From Sulfurisphaera tokodaii str. 7 (GTDB lineage Archaea; Thermoproteota; Thermoprotei_A; Sulfolobales; Sulfolobaceae): DNA of 64,000 nt. This document shows, piece by piece, positions 9,798-18,299 of this stretch. The translations under genes and the position numbers were made by a program. The stretch is taken from NCBI RefSeq assembly GCF_000011205.1, contig NC_003106.2:1192001-1256000 (forward strand). Reading direction: 5' to 3'. The first letter of the stretch is position 1. Each line of letters opens with the position of its first letter. Under the pieces are notes generated by a model. It worked only from the letters and a program-made list of their open reading frames with translations. It searched no databases and had not been told where the DNA came from.

Positions 9798-10952
9798 CTA
9801 AACCGAAACTATTATCTTACTTTCCGCAAGAGTTTCTTCAATTACTTTCTTTAAGATCTCTGGATCTTTTTCATCTTCAATGAATCCTCTTATTAGAAAT
9901 GATTCTGCCTCTTTTCTACTTAATCCTCTATTTTCTAAATAGAATATTAAATCATCTGGTACTCTAGATACTGATGCAGAATGCTTAGCCATTAGTACTC
10001 TTCCAGTCTTTACTTCTAACATAGGTGCTACTATCGATTTTGCATCTTTACCCAATATATATGCTCTACCTATTATCGATGTAGATGAATCAAATGCTAT
10101 TTGATTTACTGATGCGTCTCCTCTTACAACTACTAATGCATTATCAGTAGCTATTCCTTTTAAGTTTCCTTCACTTACACTTCTTAATCCTTCATGTTGT
10201 ACGTTTACTTTCATATCTATTTTATCGTTGTCTCTTCCTATTGATTTAGCACTAAAGACTGATCTTGCATCTTTCTCTAGAATTGTTGTATATTCTATGT
10301 GCGCCATTTTTGATTTAGTAGCAAATAATGTTGCGTTAAGTTCTCCTTCACAATAAACTTTACTATAATTATAAATGTATGTGGATTTGGCAATTAATGT
10401 GAAATTAACTTGAGAATCTCTTCCTATTTTTAGAGAAATAACTGACGATTGAAGGGAGTCTGGTATTTCGTTTTCAGCCAGATATATTATATCTACTATT
10501 GCACCTTCCTTCACATTTATTTCTATGTTAGCTGGAGAAATGTAACCTTTTTCTGTTACGTTATGATATATTAAGATTTTTGAAGAGTCTTCTATGTTTA
10601 TTTTCAGTTTTTTTGATAATGCCAATGTTAAAGAGACAAGCTTAGTTTCATCTGCTTTCATCAGATTATTTGTTGGTTCAAAGCTTATTTCTCCTCCTAT
10701 TATGTTATCATCTTGTATATAGATTGTCTTGTATCCTTCTATTTCATACTTCTTTACTTTATTTGAAGAGGGAAAGATTGTTAAGTTAAGTTTATCATAC
10801 TCACTCCATTCAGTATAATGCTTAACTGTAGGAGAATCGTTTATAATTTGGTATGGCAATGATTCTGCTAAAGAAAGTAATTTTTGTCTTTCTCCTTTAT
10901 TTTCCAAGTTAGAAATGTATTTTTGTACAGAAGAAAAATCGATTATACTCAT
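9798..10952 (-). CDS. sufD: Fe-S cluster assembly protein SufD (SufB/SufD family)
   Basis: Component of the SufBCD scaffold that builds iron-sulfur clusters, with a C-terminal right-handed beta-helix core. Seen in the sequence: the beta-helix repeats around residues 140-330 and the C-terminal family block VSRVPDDLIFYLENRGLSRKEAESFLIRGF (about 325-355, quoted in part). At 384 aa it is the shorter of the two SufB-like paralogues here and follows sufB without a gap (10952/10953), so I call it SufD by size and position. It is last in the order sufC-sufB-sufD. Confidence 0.88.
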   Translation of the reverse strand: MSIIDFSSVQKYISNLENKGERQKLLSLAESLPYQIINDSPTVKHYTEWSEYDKLNLTIFPSSNKVKKYEIEGYKTIYIQDDNIIGGEISFEPTNNLMKADETKLVSLTLALSKKLKINIEDSSKILIYHNVTEKGYISPANIEINVKEGAIVDIIYLAENEIPDSLQSSVISLKIGRDSQVNFTLIAKSTYIYNYSKVYCEGELNATLFATKSKMAHIEYTTILEKDARSVFSAKSIGRDNDKIDMKVNVQHEGLRSVSEGNLKGIATDNALVVVRGDASVNQIAFDSSTSIIGRAYILGKDAKSIVAPMLEVKTGRVLMAKHSASVSRVPDDLIFYLENRGLSRKEAESFLIRGFIEDEKDPEILKKVIEETLAESKIIVSV

Positions 10953-12392
10953 TTATGCCACTGCACCTAGTTTATCTAATTCTAACTTAATAACCTTATT
11001 CAGCATTGTAGCATATTCAAATGGTAGTTCTTTCATAATCTCATCAATAAATCCTAAGACTAGCATTGAAACTGATTCTTTTTCGTCTATACCTCTATTC
11101 ATTAAATAGAATAATTGATCTTCATTCATTCTGAAAGTATGGGCTTCATGAGCTACATCTGCATCTTCTTCAAAGACTTGGTTATGTGGGAATGTATATG
11201 CTTTTGTTTTCTCATCAAGCATTAGTGAATCACACTTTACAAATGCTTTTGCACCAGTAGCTCCTTTGTTAACCCTTATTAAGCCTCTGTATATGTTTAC
11301 TCCGCCATTAAATCCTATGTTCTTGTTTATTACTTTACTCTTAGTATTTGGTGCTGCGTGAATCATTTTTGATCCGCTGTCCTTCCATTCTCCTTCACCG
11401 CTGGCTAATGTTACTACTAAACTTGTTGATGAGGCATTTCTTCCTCTTAATATTGTTGATGGATAAACGAAACTATATTTTGATCCTAAAGAACCTTCTA
11501 CCCATTCCACTGTTGAATTTTCATCTGCCCATGCCCTCTTATTATTAAAGTTAATTACATTTTTGCTCCAGTTTTGTACTGTTGTGAATTTAATATAAGC
11601 GTTTTTCTTTGCATATAATTCTACCATACCATCGTGGAATGAGAATTTCTTAAATTGTGGTGCTGAGCATCCTTCAATGAAATGTATATATGAACCTTCA
11701 TCTGCTATGATTAAGGTGTGCTCAAATTGTCCTTCCATTTCACTTCCTATTATGAAGAATCCTTCGACTGGTGTGGTTATTTTCACACCTTTTGGTACAT
11801 ATACGAATACTCCACCACTCCATAAGGCACCATGAAGTGCGGCAAATTTGTGATCGGAAACGGGGAAGATTTTTGTGAAGTATTCTTTTATTATGTCTGG
11901 GTATTTTTGTATTGCTTCTTCTGGCGGCATCATTATTACTCCTTTCTTAGCTAATTCTTGTTTAACGTTAGAGTAAATTGATTCTGATTCAAATGTTGCA
12001 ACTAAACCTCCTAAGTATTGTTGTTCTGACTGAGGAATTCCTAATTGTTCATAATATTTTCTAATTTCTGGTGGTACTTCATCCCAATTTGATGTTCTTT
12101 CTACATCAGGCTTTATGTAAATTTCCATTTTTGAAACATCTAATTCGGAAAGGAAATCTGGTAACCAATTAGGAGTTGGGAGTTTTTCAAATAATTCTAA
12201 ACTTTTTAATCTTAATCTGAGCATCCATTCTGGTTCTTTTTTGAGTTTTGAAATTTCAACGATTACGTCTTTGCTTAGCCCTGACTCTACTACACGTTTA
12301 TGAAATTCACTTTGACTAAGATTATTGTTTTTAGCCTCTATTGTGGCATTTATGATCTCGTTAATATCAAGCGAGAATTTCTCTTCTGGCAT
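10953..12392 (-). CDS. sufB: Fe-S cluster assembly protein SufB
   Basis: Scaffold subunit of the SufBCD complex. The 479-aa product has the SufB-specific N-terminal region (EPEWMLRLRLKSLELFEKLP), the stretch KGVIMMPPEEAIQKYPDII, the core FTTVQNWSKNVINFNNKRAW and the end block DVAHEAHTFRMNEDQLFYLM. These are typical of the longer SufB. It directly precedes sufD and lies 90 bp downstream of sufC; TTTATAGATAAG-like sequence in that gap on the minus strand may be an extra promoter. No SufS or SufU is nearby. Confidence 0.93.
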   Translation of the reverse strand: MPEEKFSLDINEIINATIEAKNNNLSQSEFHKRVVESGLSKDVIVEISKLKKEPEWMLRLRLKSLELFEKLPTPNWLPDFLSELDVSKMEIYIKPDVERTSNWDEVPPEIRKYYEQLGIPQSEQQYLGGLVATFESESIYSNVKQELAKKGVIMMPPEEAIQKYPDIIKEYFTKIFPVSDHKFAALHGALWSGGVFVYVPKGVKITTPVEGFFIIGSEMEGQFEHTLIIADEGSYIHFIEGCSAPQFKKFSFHDGMVELYAKKNAYIKFTTVQNWSKNVINFNNKRAWADENSTVEWVEGSLGSKYSFVYPSTILRGRNASSTSLVVTLASGEGEWKDSGSKMIHAAPNTKSKVINKNIGFNGGVNIYRGLIRVNKGATGAKAFVKCDSLMLDEKTKAYTFPHNQVFEEDADVAHEAHTFRMNEDQLFYLMNRGIDEKESVSMLVLGFIDEIMKELPFEYATMLNKVIKLELDKLGAVA

Positions 12393-12482
12393 TTTGGTTT
12401 ACCTATCATTAACTCTGTTAAAGATCTAATATAAGCTTATCTATAAATAATTAAAAATTTTAAATTCTAGAAAAATTACTAA

Positions 12483-13220
12483 TTATTTCAATATTCCTTC
12501 ATACCCTTTTTCATCTATAAGTTTAGCTAATTCCATCCCACCAGAAGCTACTATTTTACCTCTATAAAGTACATGAACTTTATCAGCTTTCACGTGATCA
12601 AGAATCCTTCTATAATGAGTTATTATTAAGTATCCAGTATTATTCTCATTTCTAAGTTTTACTATAGCTTCAGCAATAGCTCTAAGACCGTCAACATCAA
12701 CACCTGAATCTGGCTCATCGAGTATTGCTATTTTAGGTTTCATTAATAACATTTGTAGAATTTCTGTTCTCTTTTTTTCTCCACCACTAAATCCTTCAAA
12801 AACACCTCTGTTTAATAATGAGTCACTTACTCCTACAGTTTTACTTAGTTCTTTTACATAACTTATAACTTGTAGCGGGGATTGTGATGAACCGTAAATT
12901 CTGTTATACTCCGCTACTAGTAATGTAGAAAGTTTTACTCCGCTTATTTCTATGGGATTTTGAAATGCTAAGAATAATCCTTTTTTGACTTTTTCATGTG
13001 TTTCAAGATTTGTTATATCTTCATTATCTAGTAAGATTTTGCCTTCAGTGATTTTATATTTAGGATGTCCCATTATAGCCAGTGATAATGAGGTCTTTCC
13101 ACTTCCGTTAGGTCCCATTAATACATGTATCTCTCCAGAGTTTATAGTTAGCGAGACACCTTTGAGTATTTCTTTACCTTCTACTGTTACGTGAAGATTT
13201 TCGATTTTTAAAGTTGTCAT
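12483..13220 (-). CDS. sufC: Fe-S cluster assembly ATPase SufC
   Basis: ABC-type ATPase that drives the SufBCD scaffold. Walker A is GPNGSGKTSL, the signature motif FSGGEKKRTEIL, Walker B MKPKIAILDEPDSGVD, and the H-loop histidine is in YLIITHYRRIL. I start at the ATG at 13220 (MTTLKIENL) because the sequence just before it, GTGATATAT, provides a GTGAT ribosome site; a GTG start at 13229 would use that site as coding. It follows the AbrB-PhoU gene with a 15-bp gap, so the regulator and suf genes may be cotranscribed. Confidence 0.95.
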   Translation of the reverse strand: MTTLKIENLHVTVEGKEILKGVSLTINSGEIHVLMGPNGSGKTSLSLAIMGHPKYKITEGKILLDNEDITNLETHEKVKKGLFLAFQNPIEISGVKLSTLLVAEYNRIYGSSQSPLQVISYVKELSKTVGVSDSLLNRGVFEGFSGGEKKRTEILQMLLMKPKIAILDEPDSGVDVDGLRAIAEAIVKLRNENNTGYLIITHYRRILDHVKADKVHVLYRGKIVASGGMELAKLIDEKGYEGILK

Positions 13221-13235
13221 ATATATCACTTCTAC

Positions 13236-14240
13236 TTATGAGCTTAAATTTCTCTCTATCCAAGGGGCTTCTTCAAGGAATAATGAACATGAAGAGTTAT
13301 TTAATGCTTCTTCTAGCATAGTAAGTAAATCATCCATATAACTTAGGAGAATTTGATTATCCGTATTTATTTGTGATAATGCTAGTTTAATTTGTGATAT
13401 TAGGGTAAATCCGTTAGAAATTCTCTTTATACTTGGAAATAATATACTCATTATTATTTCATCAAATAAATCGTTTATTTTTTGAAATACTTCTATTAAT
13501 TTTTTATTTATTTCTTGGTCATTTCTCAGTTTTTCATCTTTTTTTATAACTTCATTAAGTTTTTGCATTACGTGGTATACTCTTAACAATATAGAAGAAT
13601 TTACAGCTATAATGAAATTCCTCAGAGTATCCCTTTCAGAATTATATCTTCCACCCATACTTCTTCTTAATAACATAAGGTATACCCGTCTAAGATCTTC
13701 TATTGTAGATTGTACTTCTGACTGATTCTGACCTTTAAGAATAGCTATAATATCATCTACTTTTTTTGCTATAATATTCAATATTCTCCTTAGTAAAGAT
13801 TCTATGCCTATTTTTTCAGTATCTAATAAGCAATCTAGTTTTATTCTGTCTTCTGTAACTTCAGATACTTCTATGCCCACTAATTGCTTTGAGAAATTCA
13901 TTACATCTTCTACTTCTTTATGTTCCAAATTTTTCCTAGAAGAAAATACTATTTCATCATAACCTAGTGCATATAAACAAGGGATTGCTGTAGTCATTGA
14001 TTGCTTGAAGCTATCAATATCGATTTTTACAGACCTTTTATTTGAGTTTAATTTTATTTTTTCAGCAACTAAACGCAAAGTGCCGTCTTCAGATACTTCC
14101 ATAATTATTTTATCTCCTGGTTTAATTCCCCATTTGTTTATCCATTTTTTAGGTAATGTTATAAAAAGAGAAGAAGAACCCAGTCTTTGAACTTTCCTAG
14201 TTTCTACATCTTTTGAAAATCTTGTTGTTTCATCAGACAA
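13236..14240 (-). CDS. AbrB-PhoU domain regulator
   Basis: A 334-aa archaeal fusion: an N-terminal SpoVT/AbrB-type DNA-binding fold (VQRLGSSSLFITLPKKWINK, residues 18-37, then GIKPGDKIIMEVSEDGTLRL) and two PhoU-like helical repeats (about 115-325) with acidic, metal-binding-type helices. PhoU domains usually sense phosphate transport state, but here no phosphate transporter is near; the next genes downstream are sufCBD. A TATA box TTTATATAAACG (minus strand, 14271-14282) is about 35 bp before the ATG, so it has its own promoter. The ligand and target genes are not known. Confidence 0.8.
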   Translation of the reverse strand: MSDETTRFSKDVETRKVQRLGSSSLFITLPKKWINKWGIKPGDKIIMEVSEDGTLRLVAEKIKLNSNKRSVKIDIDSFKQSMTTAIPCLYALGYDEIVFSSRKNLEHKEVEDVMNFSKQLVGIEVSEVTEDRIKLDCLLDTEKIGIESLLRRILNIIAKKVDDIIAILKGQNQSEVQSTIEDLRRVYLMLLRRSMGGRYNSERDTLRNFIIAVNSSILLRVYHVMQKLNEVIKKDEKLRNDQEINKKLIEVFQKINDLFDEIIMSILFPSIKRISNGFTLISQIKLALSQINTDNQILLSYMDDLLTMLEEALNNSSCSLFLEEAPWIERNLSS

Positions 14241-14325
14241 GAATTTATCCCTATTTAATCTACTTGAACGCCGTTTATATAAATGTTTCTAAAGCTTATT
14301 AATAACAAGATAAAAAGCAGTTTTT

Positions 14326-14694
14326 CTACTGTTTCTTTTTCTTTATTGTTACTTTTAATAACCATTTAACTCTTGAAACATCCATAGTTGAAGGATCAGC
14401 ATCATCTGGTAAGCTTAAATTAAGTCTATATTCTTTACCATCCTTTGTTTTACAAGAAACAGATAATCTCCTTGGTCTTGATTCAACTTTTAATGTAGCT
14501 AAATCAGCTTTAGGAACATCTATAAGATATTCGTATCCTTCATCGGTTTCATTAACACTATATAATGGTGAAGAAAATCTTCTTAGTTCTCTTTCTATTT
14601 CTTCCTCTATTTCTCTTTGTATTCTTCTAAATTTTTCTTCCTCTTGTTTTAATAGGTTCTTTATTAATTCATCTAAGTCTTTAAAAGCCGGCAT
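14326..14694 (-). CDS. Hsp20 / alpha-crystallin-like protein
   Basis: A 122-aa protein with a charged N-terminal helix rich in Glu, Lys and Arg (LIKNLLKQEEEKFRRIQ) and a beta-sandwich resembling the alpha-crystallin domain (EGYEYLIDVPKADLATLKVE, then KEYRLNLSLPDDADPSTM). It ends VTIKKKKQ and lacks a clear C-terminal IXI motif, so it may not form standard large oligomers. I use the ATG at 14694; the GTGAT at 14703-14699 overlaps the upstream gene's TGA and serves as ribosome site. It follows the PAC2 gene, which supports a protein-quality-control link. Confidence 0.75.
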   Translation of the reverse strand: MPAFKDLDELIKNLLKQEEEKFRRIQREIEEEIERELRRFSSPLYSVNETDEGYEYLIDVPKADLATLKVESRPRRLSVSCKTKDGKEYRLNLSLPDDADPSTMDVSRVKWLLKVTIKKKKQ

Positions 14695-14699
14695 TTTTA

Positions 14700-15443
14700 T
14701 CACGCATATGTCATTGGTCTATTTGATGCATAAGTCGGTAATTCTTGTTTTGTCTGCTCCATTAATCCCTTAATTTTATCTCTAATATCTTCTGCTTCTT
14801 TTAGTAATTCGTCAACACTTATAGAGAACCCTATATATTTACTCAATATAGTTAATGCTATTGCTGATGCTTCTGGATCTGGTAGATCAAGAAAAGATTC
14901 AACAACAATAACGAAATTACTTAAATTATTTTTGTGTGATTCAATAAGCAAAGGAGCATATGGACCAGCTATATAACCATCACCGAATTTTTCCATAAGA
15001 CCAAGTTTTTGTAAATCTTGAGCTGTATTATAATCATTTGCTATCCAATATGCATTTAATTTTTCAGCGTTTAGCCTATCTTGTATTGGTAATCCTGTTA
15101 TCGATATAATATTTGAAATACCATATTTCTTTGCAACATCAACTATAATCCTACTTATTACATTTATTGCAGATGAGGGTATGGCTATCCATGAATGAAA
15201 TACTATCATATTATGGTTATGATAGAGTCTTATAGGGGATTTTGCTATTCCGTCTTGAACGTGAGAAATTGGGGGTAAAATAGTTGGCGCGTAAATTTCG
15301 GCAAACTCTTTAAGTTTTAACCTTTCTATCAAATACTCTGTTGCTATCACTCCAACTAATCCGGCGTCTGGTAATCCAACTATAAGATAAGAAGGTTTAG
15401 ATAAAATTGGAGTATATTTTTCAATAATTTCGTATTGGCTCAT
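14700..15443 (-). CDS. PAC2-family protein (proteasome assembly chaperone-like)
   Basis: A 247-aa member of the PAC2 family, recognisable by YLIVGLPDAGLVGVIATEYL near residue 18, the segment ISNIISITGLPIQDRLN near 115 and YIAGPYAPLL near 158. Eukaryotic relatives help assemble the 20S proteasome; archaeal members are less well defined. It overlaps the gcvH stop by one base and is followed by Hsp20, in an operon gcvT-gcvH-PAC2-hsp20. Why a proteasome-type chaperone travels with glycine cleavage genes is not clear from the sequence. Confidence 0.8.
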   Translation of the reverse strand: MSQYEIIEKYTPILSKPSYLIVGLPDAGLVGVIATEYLIERLKLKEFAEIYAPTILPPISHVQDGIAKSPIRLYHNHNMIVFHSWIAIPSSAINVISRIIVDVAKKYGISNIISITGLPIQDRLNAEKLNAYWIANDYNTAQDLQKLGLMEKFGDGYIAGPYAPLLIESHKNNLSNFVIVVESFLDLPDPEASAIALTILSKYIGFSISVDELLKEAEDIRDKIKGLMEQTKQELPTYASNRPMTYA

Positions 15444-15862
15444 TATAATCCCTCTCTTTGTTTTATTAATTCACTATACTTTTCCGGACTTAACAATTTT
15501 TCTATTTCGTTCCTGTCACTTATCTCTAGTTTAAATATCCAGCCTTCACCATAAGGATCTTTATTTATTAGTTCTGGTGACTCAGTCAGTTTTTGGTTTG
15601 TTTCTATTACTTTTCCAGATAATGGAGAGTAAATATCTGCAGCGGCTTTTACGGATTCTACAACAGCAACCGGATCATTAGCCTTAACTTCTTTATCTAT
15701 CTCTGGTAATTCAACACCTACGATATCACGTAGTTTTTTCTGTGCATAATCAGTTATTCCCACAATAGCTATGTTTTCTTTAACCAATATCCACTCATCT
15801 GTTTCTGAATAATATCTATCTTTTAATACTTTGTATTTTCCACCGACTATAATTTCTGACAT
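15443..15862 (-). CDS. gcvH: Glycine cleavage system H protein
   Basis: Lipoyl carrier of the glycine cleavage system, shuttling the aminomethyl group between P, T and L proteins. The lipoyl-attachment block is [18 protein letters not shown], with the lysine of ESVKA as attachment site, and the C-terminal part [13 protein letters not shown] is typical. The ATG at 15862 is preferred over a GTG at 15871 because GTGATAGTA before it supplies a GTGAT ribosome site that overlaps the gcvT stop. The lplA-lplB-lipS1-lipS2 operon 10 kb away is the likely source of its cofactor. Confidence 0.95.
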
Positions 15863-15870
15863 TACTATCA

Positions 15871-16911
15871 CTAAATAAATGGAAAGTCTTGTAATTTAGC
15901 TTCAACTTGCCTATTTCTTATCTCTATATTGGCAGAGTAGCCGAATAGAGCGTATTTTGAGTTAATATACCCCATTCCTATGACTCTATTAAGATAGGGT
16001 GAAAACGTTGAACTTGTTACATATCCAATTTCGTTATCTAGTATTTTTATCTTATTATCTTTTCTAGGAATACTTCTTTCTCCTTTCTTTAATTTTAATC
16101 CAACTCTTATTTTTTCGACACCATTCTTTAACTGTTCTACTATTTTCTCTCTGCCAATAAATTGTTTATCAAGAGAGAAAACCCAATATCTTGCTTCTAC
16201 GGGAGTTATGTTCTCATCTATATCTTCTCCATACAATACAAATCCCATTTCTTGTCTTATACTATCTCTACAAATTAAACCAGATGGTTTAACTCCTACC
16301 GAAATAAGTCTTTGAATAATTTTTGAGATTACTTCTGGGCTTCCCCAAACTTCTACTCCATCTTCTCCAGTCCACCCTGATCTGCTAATAAGAAAGACTT
16401 CTTCCCCAAGAAATTTAGTATTAATTTTAAATTCTAATGGTTGTAGATCAGTCTTTTCTATGTAATTCCACACATTTCTTCCTTGTATAGCAATCATAGC
16501 ATATTTAAATGTTAGATCTTCTACTTCTAATGACGAATTAGATTTTATCCAATTTATTACTTTTTCTCTATTTATTGCATTTGTAACAATTAAGAATTCG
16601 GTATCACTTAACTTATATGTCATTACATCGTCTATAAAACCGCCTTTATCATTAAGAAATGCTGTTGGTCCTATCATAGTATTATAGGAAGCTTTTTTAA
16701 TATCTTTCGCTATCAAAAGATCGAACTCATCAATTTTTCCAGTTATTTTTAGTCTCCCCATGTGTGATAAGTCAAAAAATGCAGCAGAAGAGCGTACAGC
16801 TAAATGTTCTTCTTGATAAGAAGTATATTTCATTGGCATTTTCCAACCTGCAAATTCGCCTATATCAGCATTAAGTTTTAATTCAATATCCAAAAGAGGC
16901 GTACTAAACAT
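15871..16911 (-). CDS. gcvT: Glycine cleavage system T protein (aminomethyltransferase)
   Basis: Transfers the methylene group from H protein to the folate/pterin carrier and releases ammonia. Motifs: [20 protein letters not shown] near the start, [19 protein letters not shown], and [14 protein letters not shown] near residue 178; the end block [15 protein letters not shown] is present. Length 346 aa is normal. It opens the leftward operon gcvT-gcvH-PAC2-hsp20 and is divergent from gcvPA. A TATA box CATATAAATATG (minus strand, 16943-16954) predicts a short leader or none. Confidence 0.95.
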
Positions 16912-16954
16912 TTTTAATTCACATATTGAATACTAGTAGGCATATTTATATGGA
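16912..16954. promoter_or_regulatory. Divergent gcvT / gcvPA promoter region
   Basis: Only about 38 bp separate the two likely start codons. For gcvT (minus) CATATAAATATG (16943-16954) is a strong TATA box overlapping the start of gcvPA. For gcvPA (plus) TTTTTAATTC (16912-16921) overlaps the start of gcvT. The two promoters face each other and overlap, so binding of the initiation complex on one side would hinder the other. Confidence 0.5.
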
Positions 16955-18299
16955 CATGCATCCATGGCTACCAAATATAAAGTATATAGAGGAGATGTTG
17001 AAAAGTATAGGAGTAAATAGCATAGACGATCTATTCATAGATGTGCCAGAAGAAATCAAATTAAAGAAAGAATTGGATTTAGATTATAAAAAACCTCTTT
17101 CTGAATACGAAATTATTCTTAAATTGCAAGAATTACAAAATAAAAATAAAAGACTTAAGATGCCACCTTTTCTAGGAGGTGGACTTTGCCCGCATTATGT
17201 TCCAGAGGTTGTAAAATTTATTATTAAACGTTCTGAATTTTATACAGCTTATACTCCTTATCAGCCAGAAATTTCTCAAGGACTACTTCAAGCACTTTTT
17301 GAATATCAAAGTCTAATAGCTGAGCTTTTTGAAATGGAAGTAGTTAATGCATCCCTTTATGATTGGGGTAGTGCTCTAGCTGAAGCTATAATGATGGCTA
17401 ATAGAATTAATAAAAAGAAGACTGTGCTTGTTCCTAAACTTATGAACCCATACCATAAAGAAGTTGTAAAAACGTGGACTTATGGTAAGGGTATCAAACT
17501 AGTAGAAATACCTCCAAATGAAAGAGGTACTATTGACGTTAGTAAGTTAGAAAGTATGATAAATGAGGATGATGTTTCTGCAATATATATTCAACAACCT
17601 AATTTTTATGGAATATTTGAAGATGAGATAGAATATATTGTAGATATTGCTAAAAAGAAAAAAATTATCACTATTATGGGTGTTTCTCCACTAGCATTAG
17701 GCCTAATCAAGCCTCCTGGAGAATATGAAATTGATATTACAGTAGGAGATGGACAAGAATTAGGTTTATCTTTAAACTTTGGAGGTCCTCTTTTAGGAAT
17801 TCTTGCAACCAGATGGGACGGACAATTAGTAAGACAAATGCCTGGCAGGATTGTGGGATTAACTAAGGATTCTGAAGGAAAAAGAGGATTTACATTAATC
17901 CTTCAAACTAGAGAACAGTTTGCTAGAAGAGAAAAAGCTACTTCAAATATAACTACTAATGAAGCATTAATGGCTATTGCAGCAGCTGTATATCTCTCCT
18001 TATTAGGAAGAAATGGAATAAAAGAATTGGCTAAGGAGATATACATTAGAAGTCATTATGCTAAGAAAAGATTAGAAGAATTAGGAGTAAACACTGTATA
18101 TAACGGAGATTTCTTTGAGGAGTTTGCTGTTGATTTTAGAACTGATTATGATATAATTCATTCTAGGTTACTTGAGAAGAATATACACGGTGGATTAAAA
18201 TTGGGTAAGACTCAAGCTTTATTTTGTGTTACTGAAGTTCATACTAAAAGTATGATTGATGAGTTAATTGAAAGCATTAGAGAGGTGTTTTCTGGATGA
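16950..18299 (+). CDS. gcvPA: Glycine dehydrogenase (decarboxylating) subunit 1
   Basis: N-terminal half of the split P protein. It has the family start MHPWLPN, the GGGLCPHYVPE block near residue 75 and GDGQELGLSLNFGGPLLGIL near 270. It lacks the PLP lysine, which is on subunit 2. Start codon is not certain: ATG 16950 and ATG 16956 both precede HPWLPN closely; a TTG at 16926 would lie upstream of the predicted transcript start. Its stop overlaps gcvPB by 4 nt (ATGA). Together the two subunits decarboxylate glycine and load H protein. Confidence 0.93.
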   Translation: MDMHPWLPNIKYIEEMLKSIGVNSIDDLFIDVPEEIKLKKELDLDYKKPLSEYEIILKLQELQNKNKRLKMPPFLGGGLCPHYVPEVVKFIIKRSEFYTAYTPYQPEISQGLLQALFEYQSLIAELFEMEVVNASLYDWGSALAEAIMMANRINKKKTVLVPKLMNPYHKEVVKTWTYGKGIKLVEIPPNERGTIDVSKLESMINEDDVSAIYIQQPNFYGIFEDEIEYIVDIAKKKKIITIMGVSPLALGLIKPPGEYEIDITVGDGQELGLSLNFGGPLLGILATRWDGQLVRQMPGRIVGLTKDSEGKRGFTLILQTREQFARREKATSNITTNEALMAIAAAVYLSLLGRNGIKELAKEIYIRSHYAKKRLEELGVNTVYNGDFFEEFAVDFRTDYDIIHSRLLEKNIHGGLKLGKTQALFCVTEVHTKSMIDELIESIREVFSG

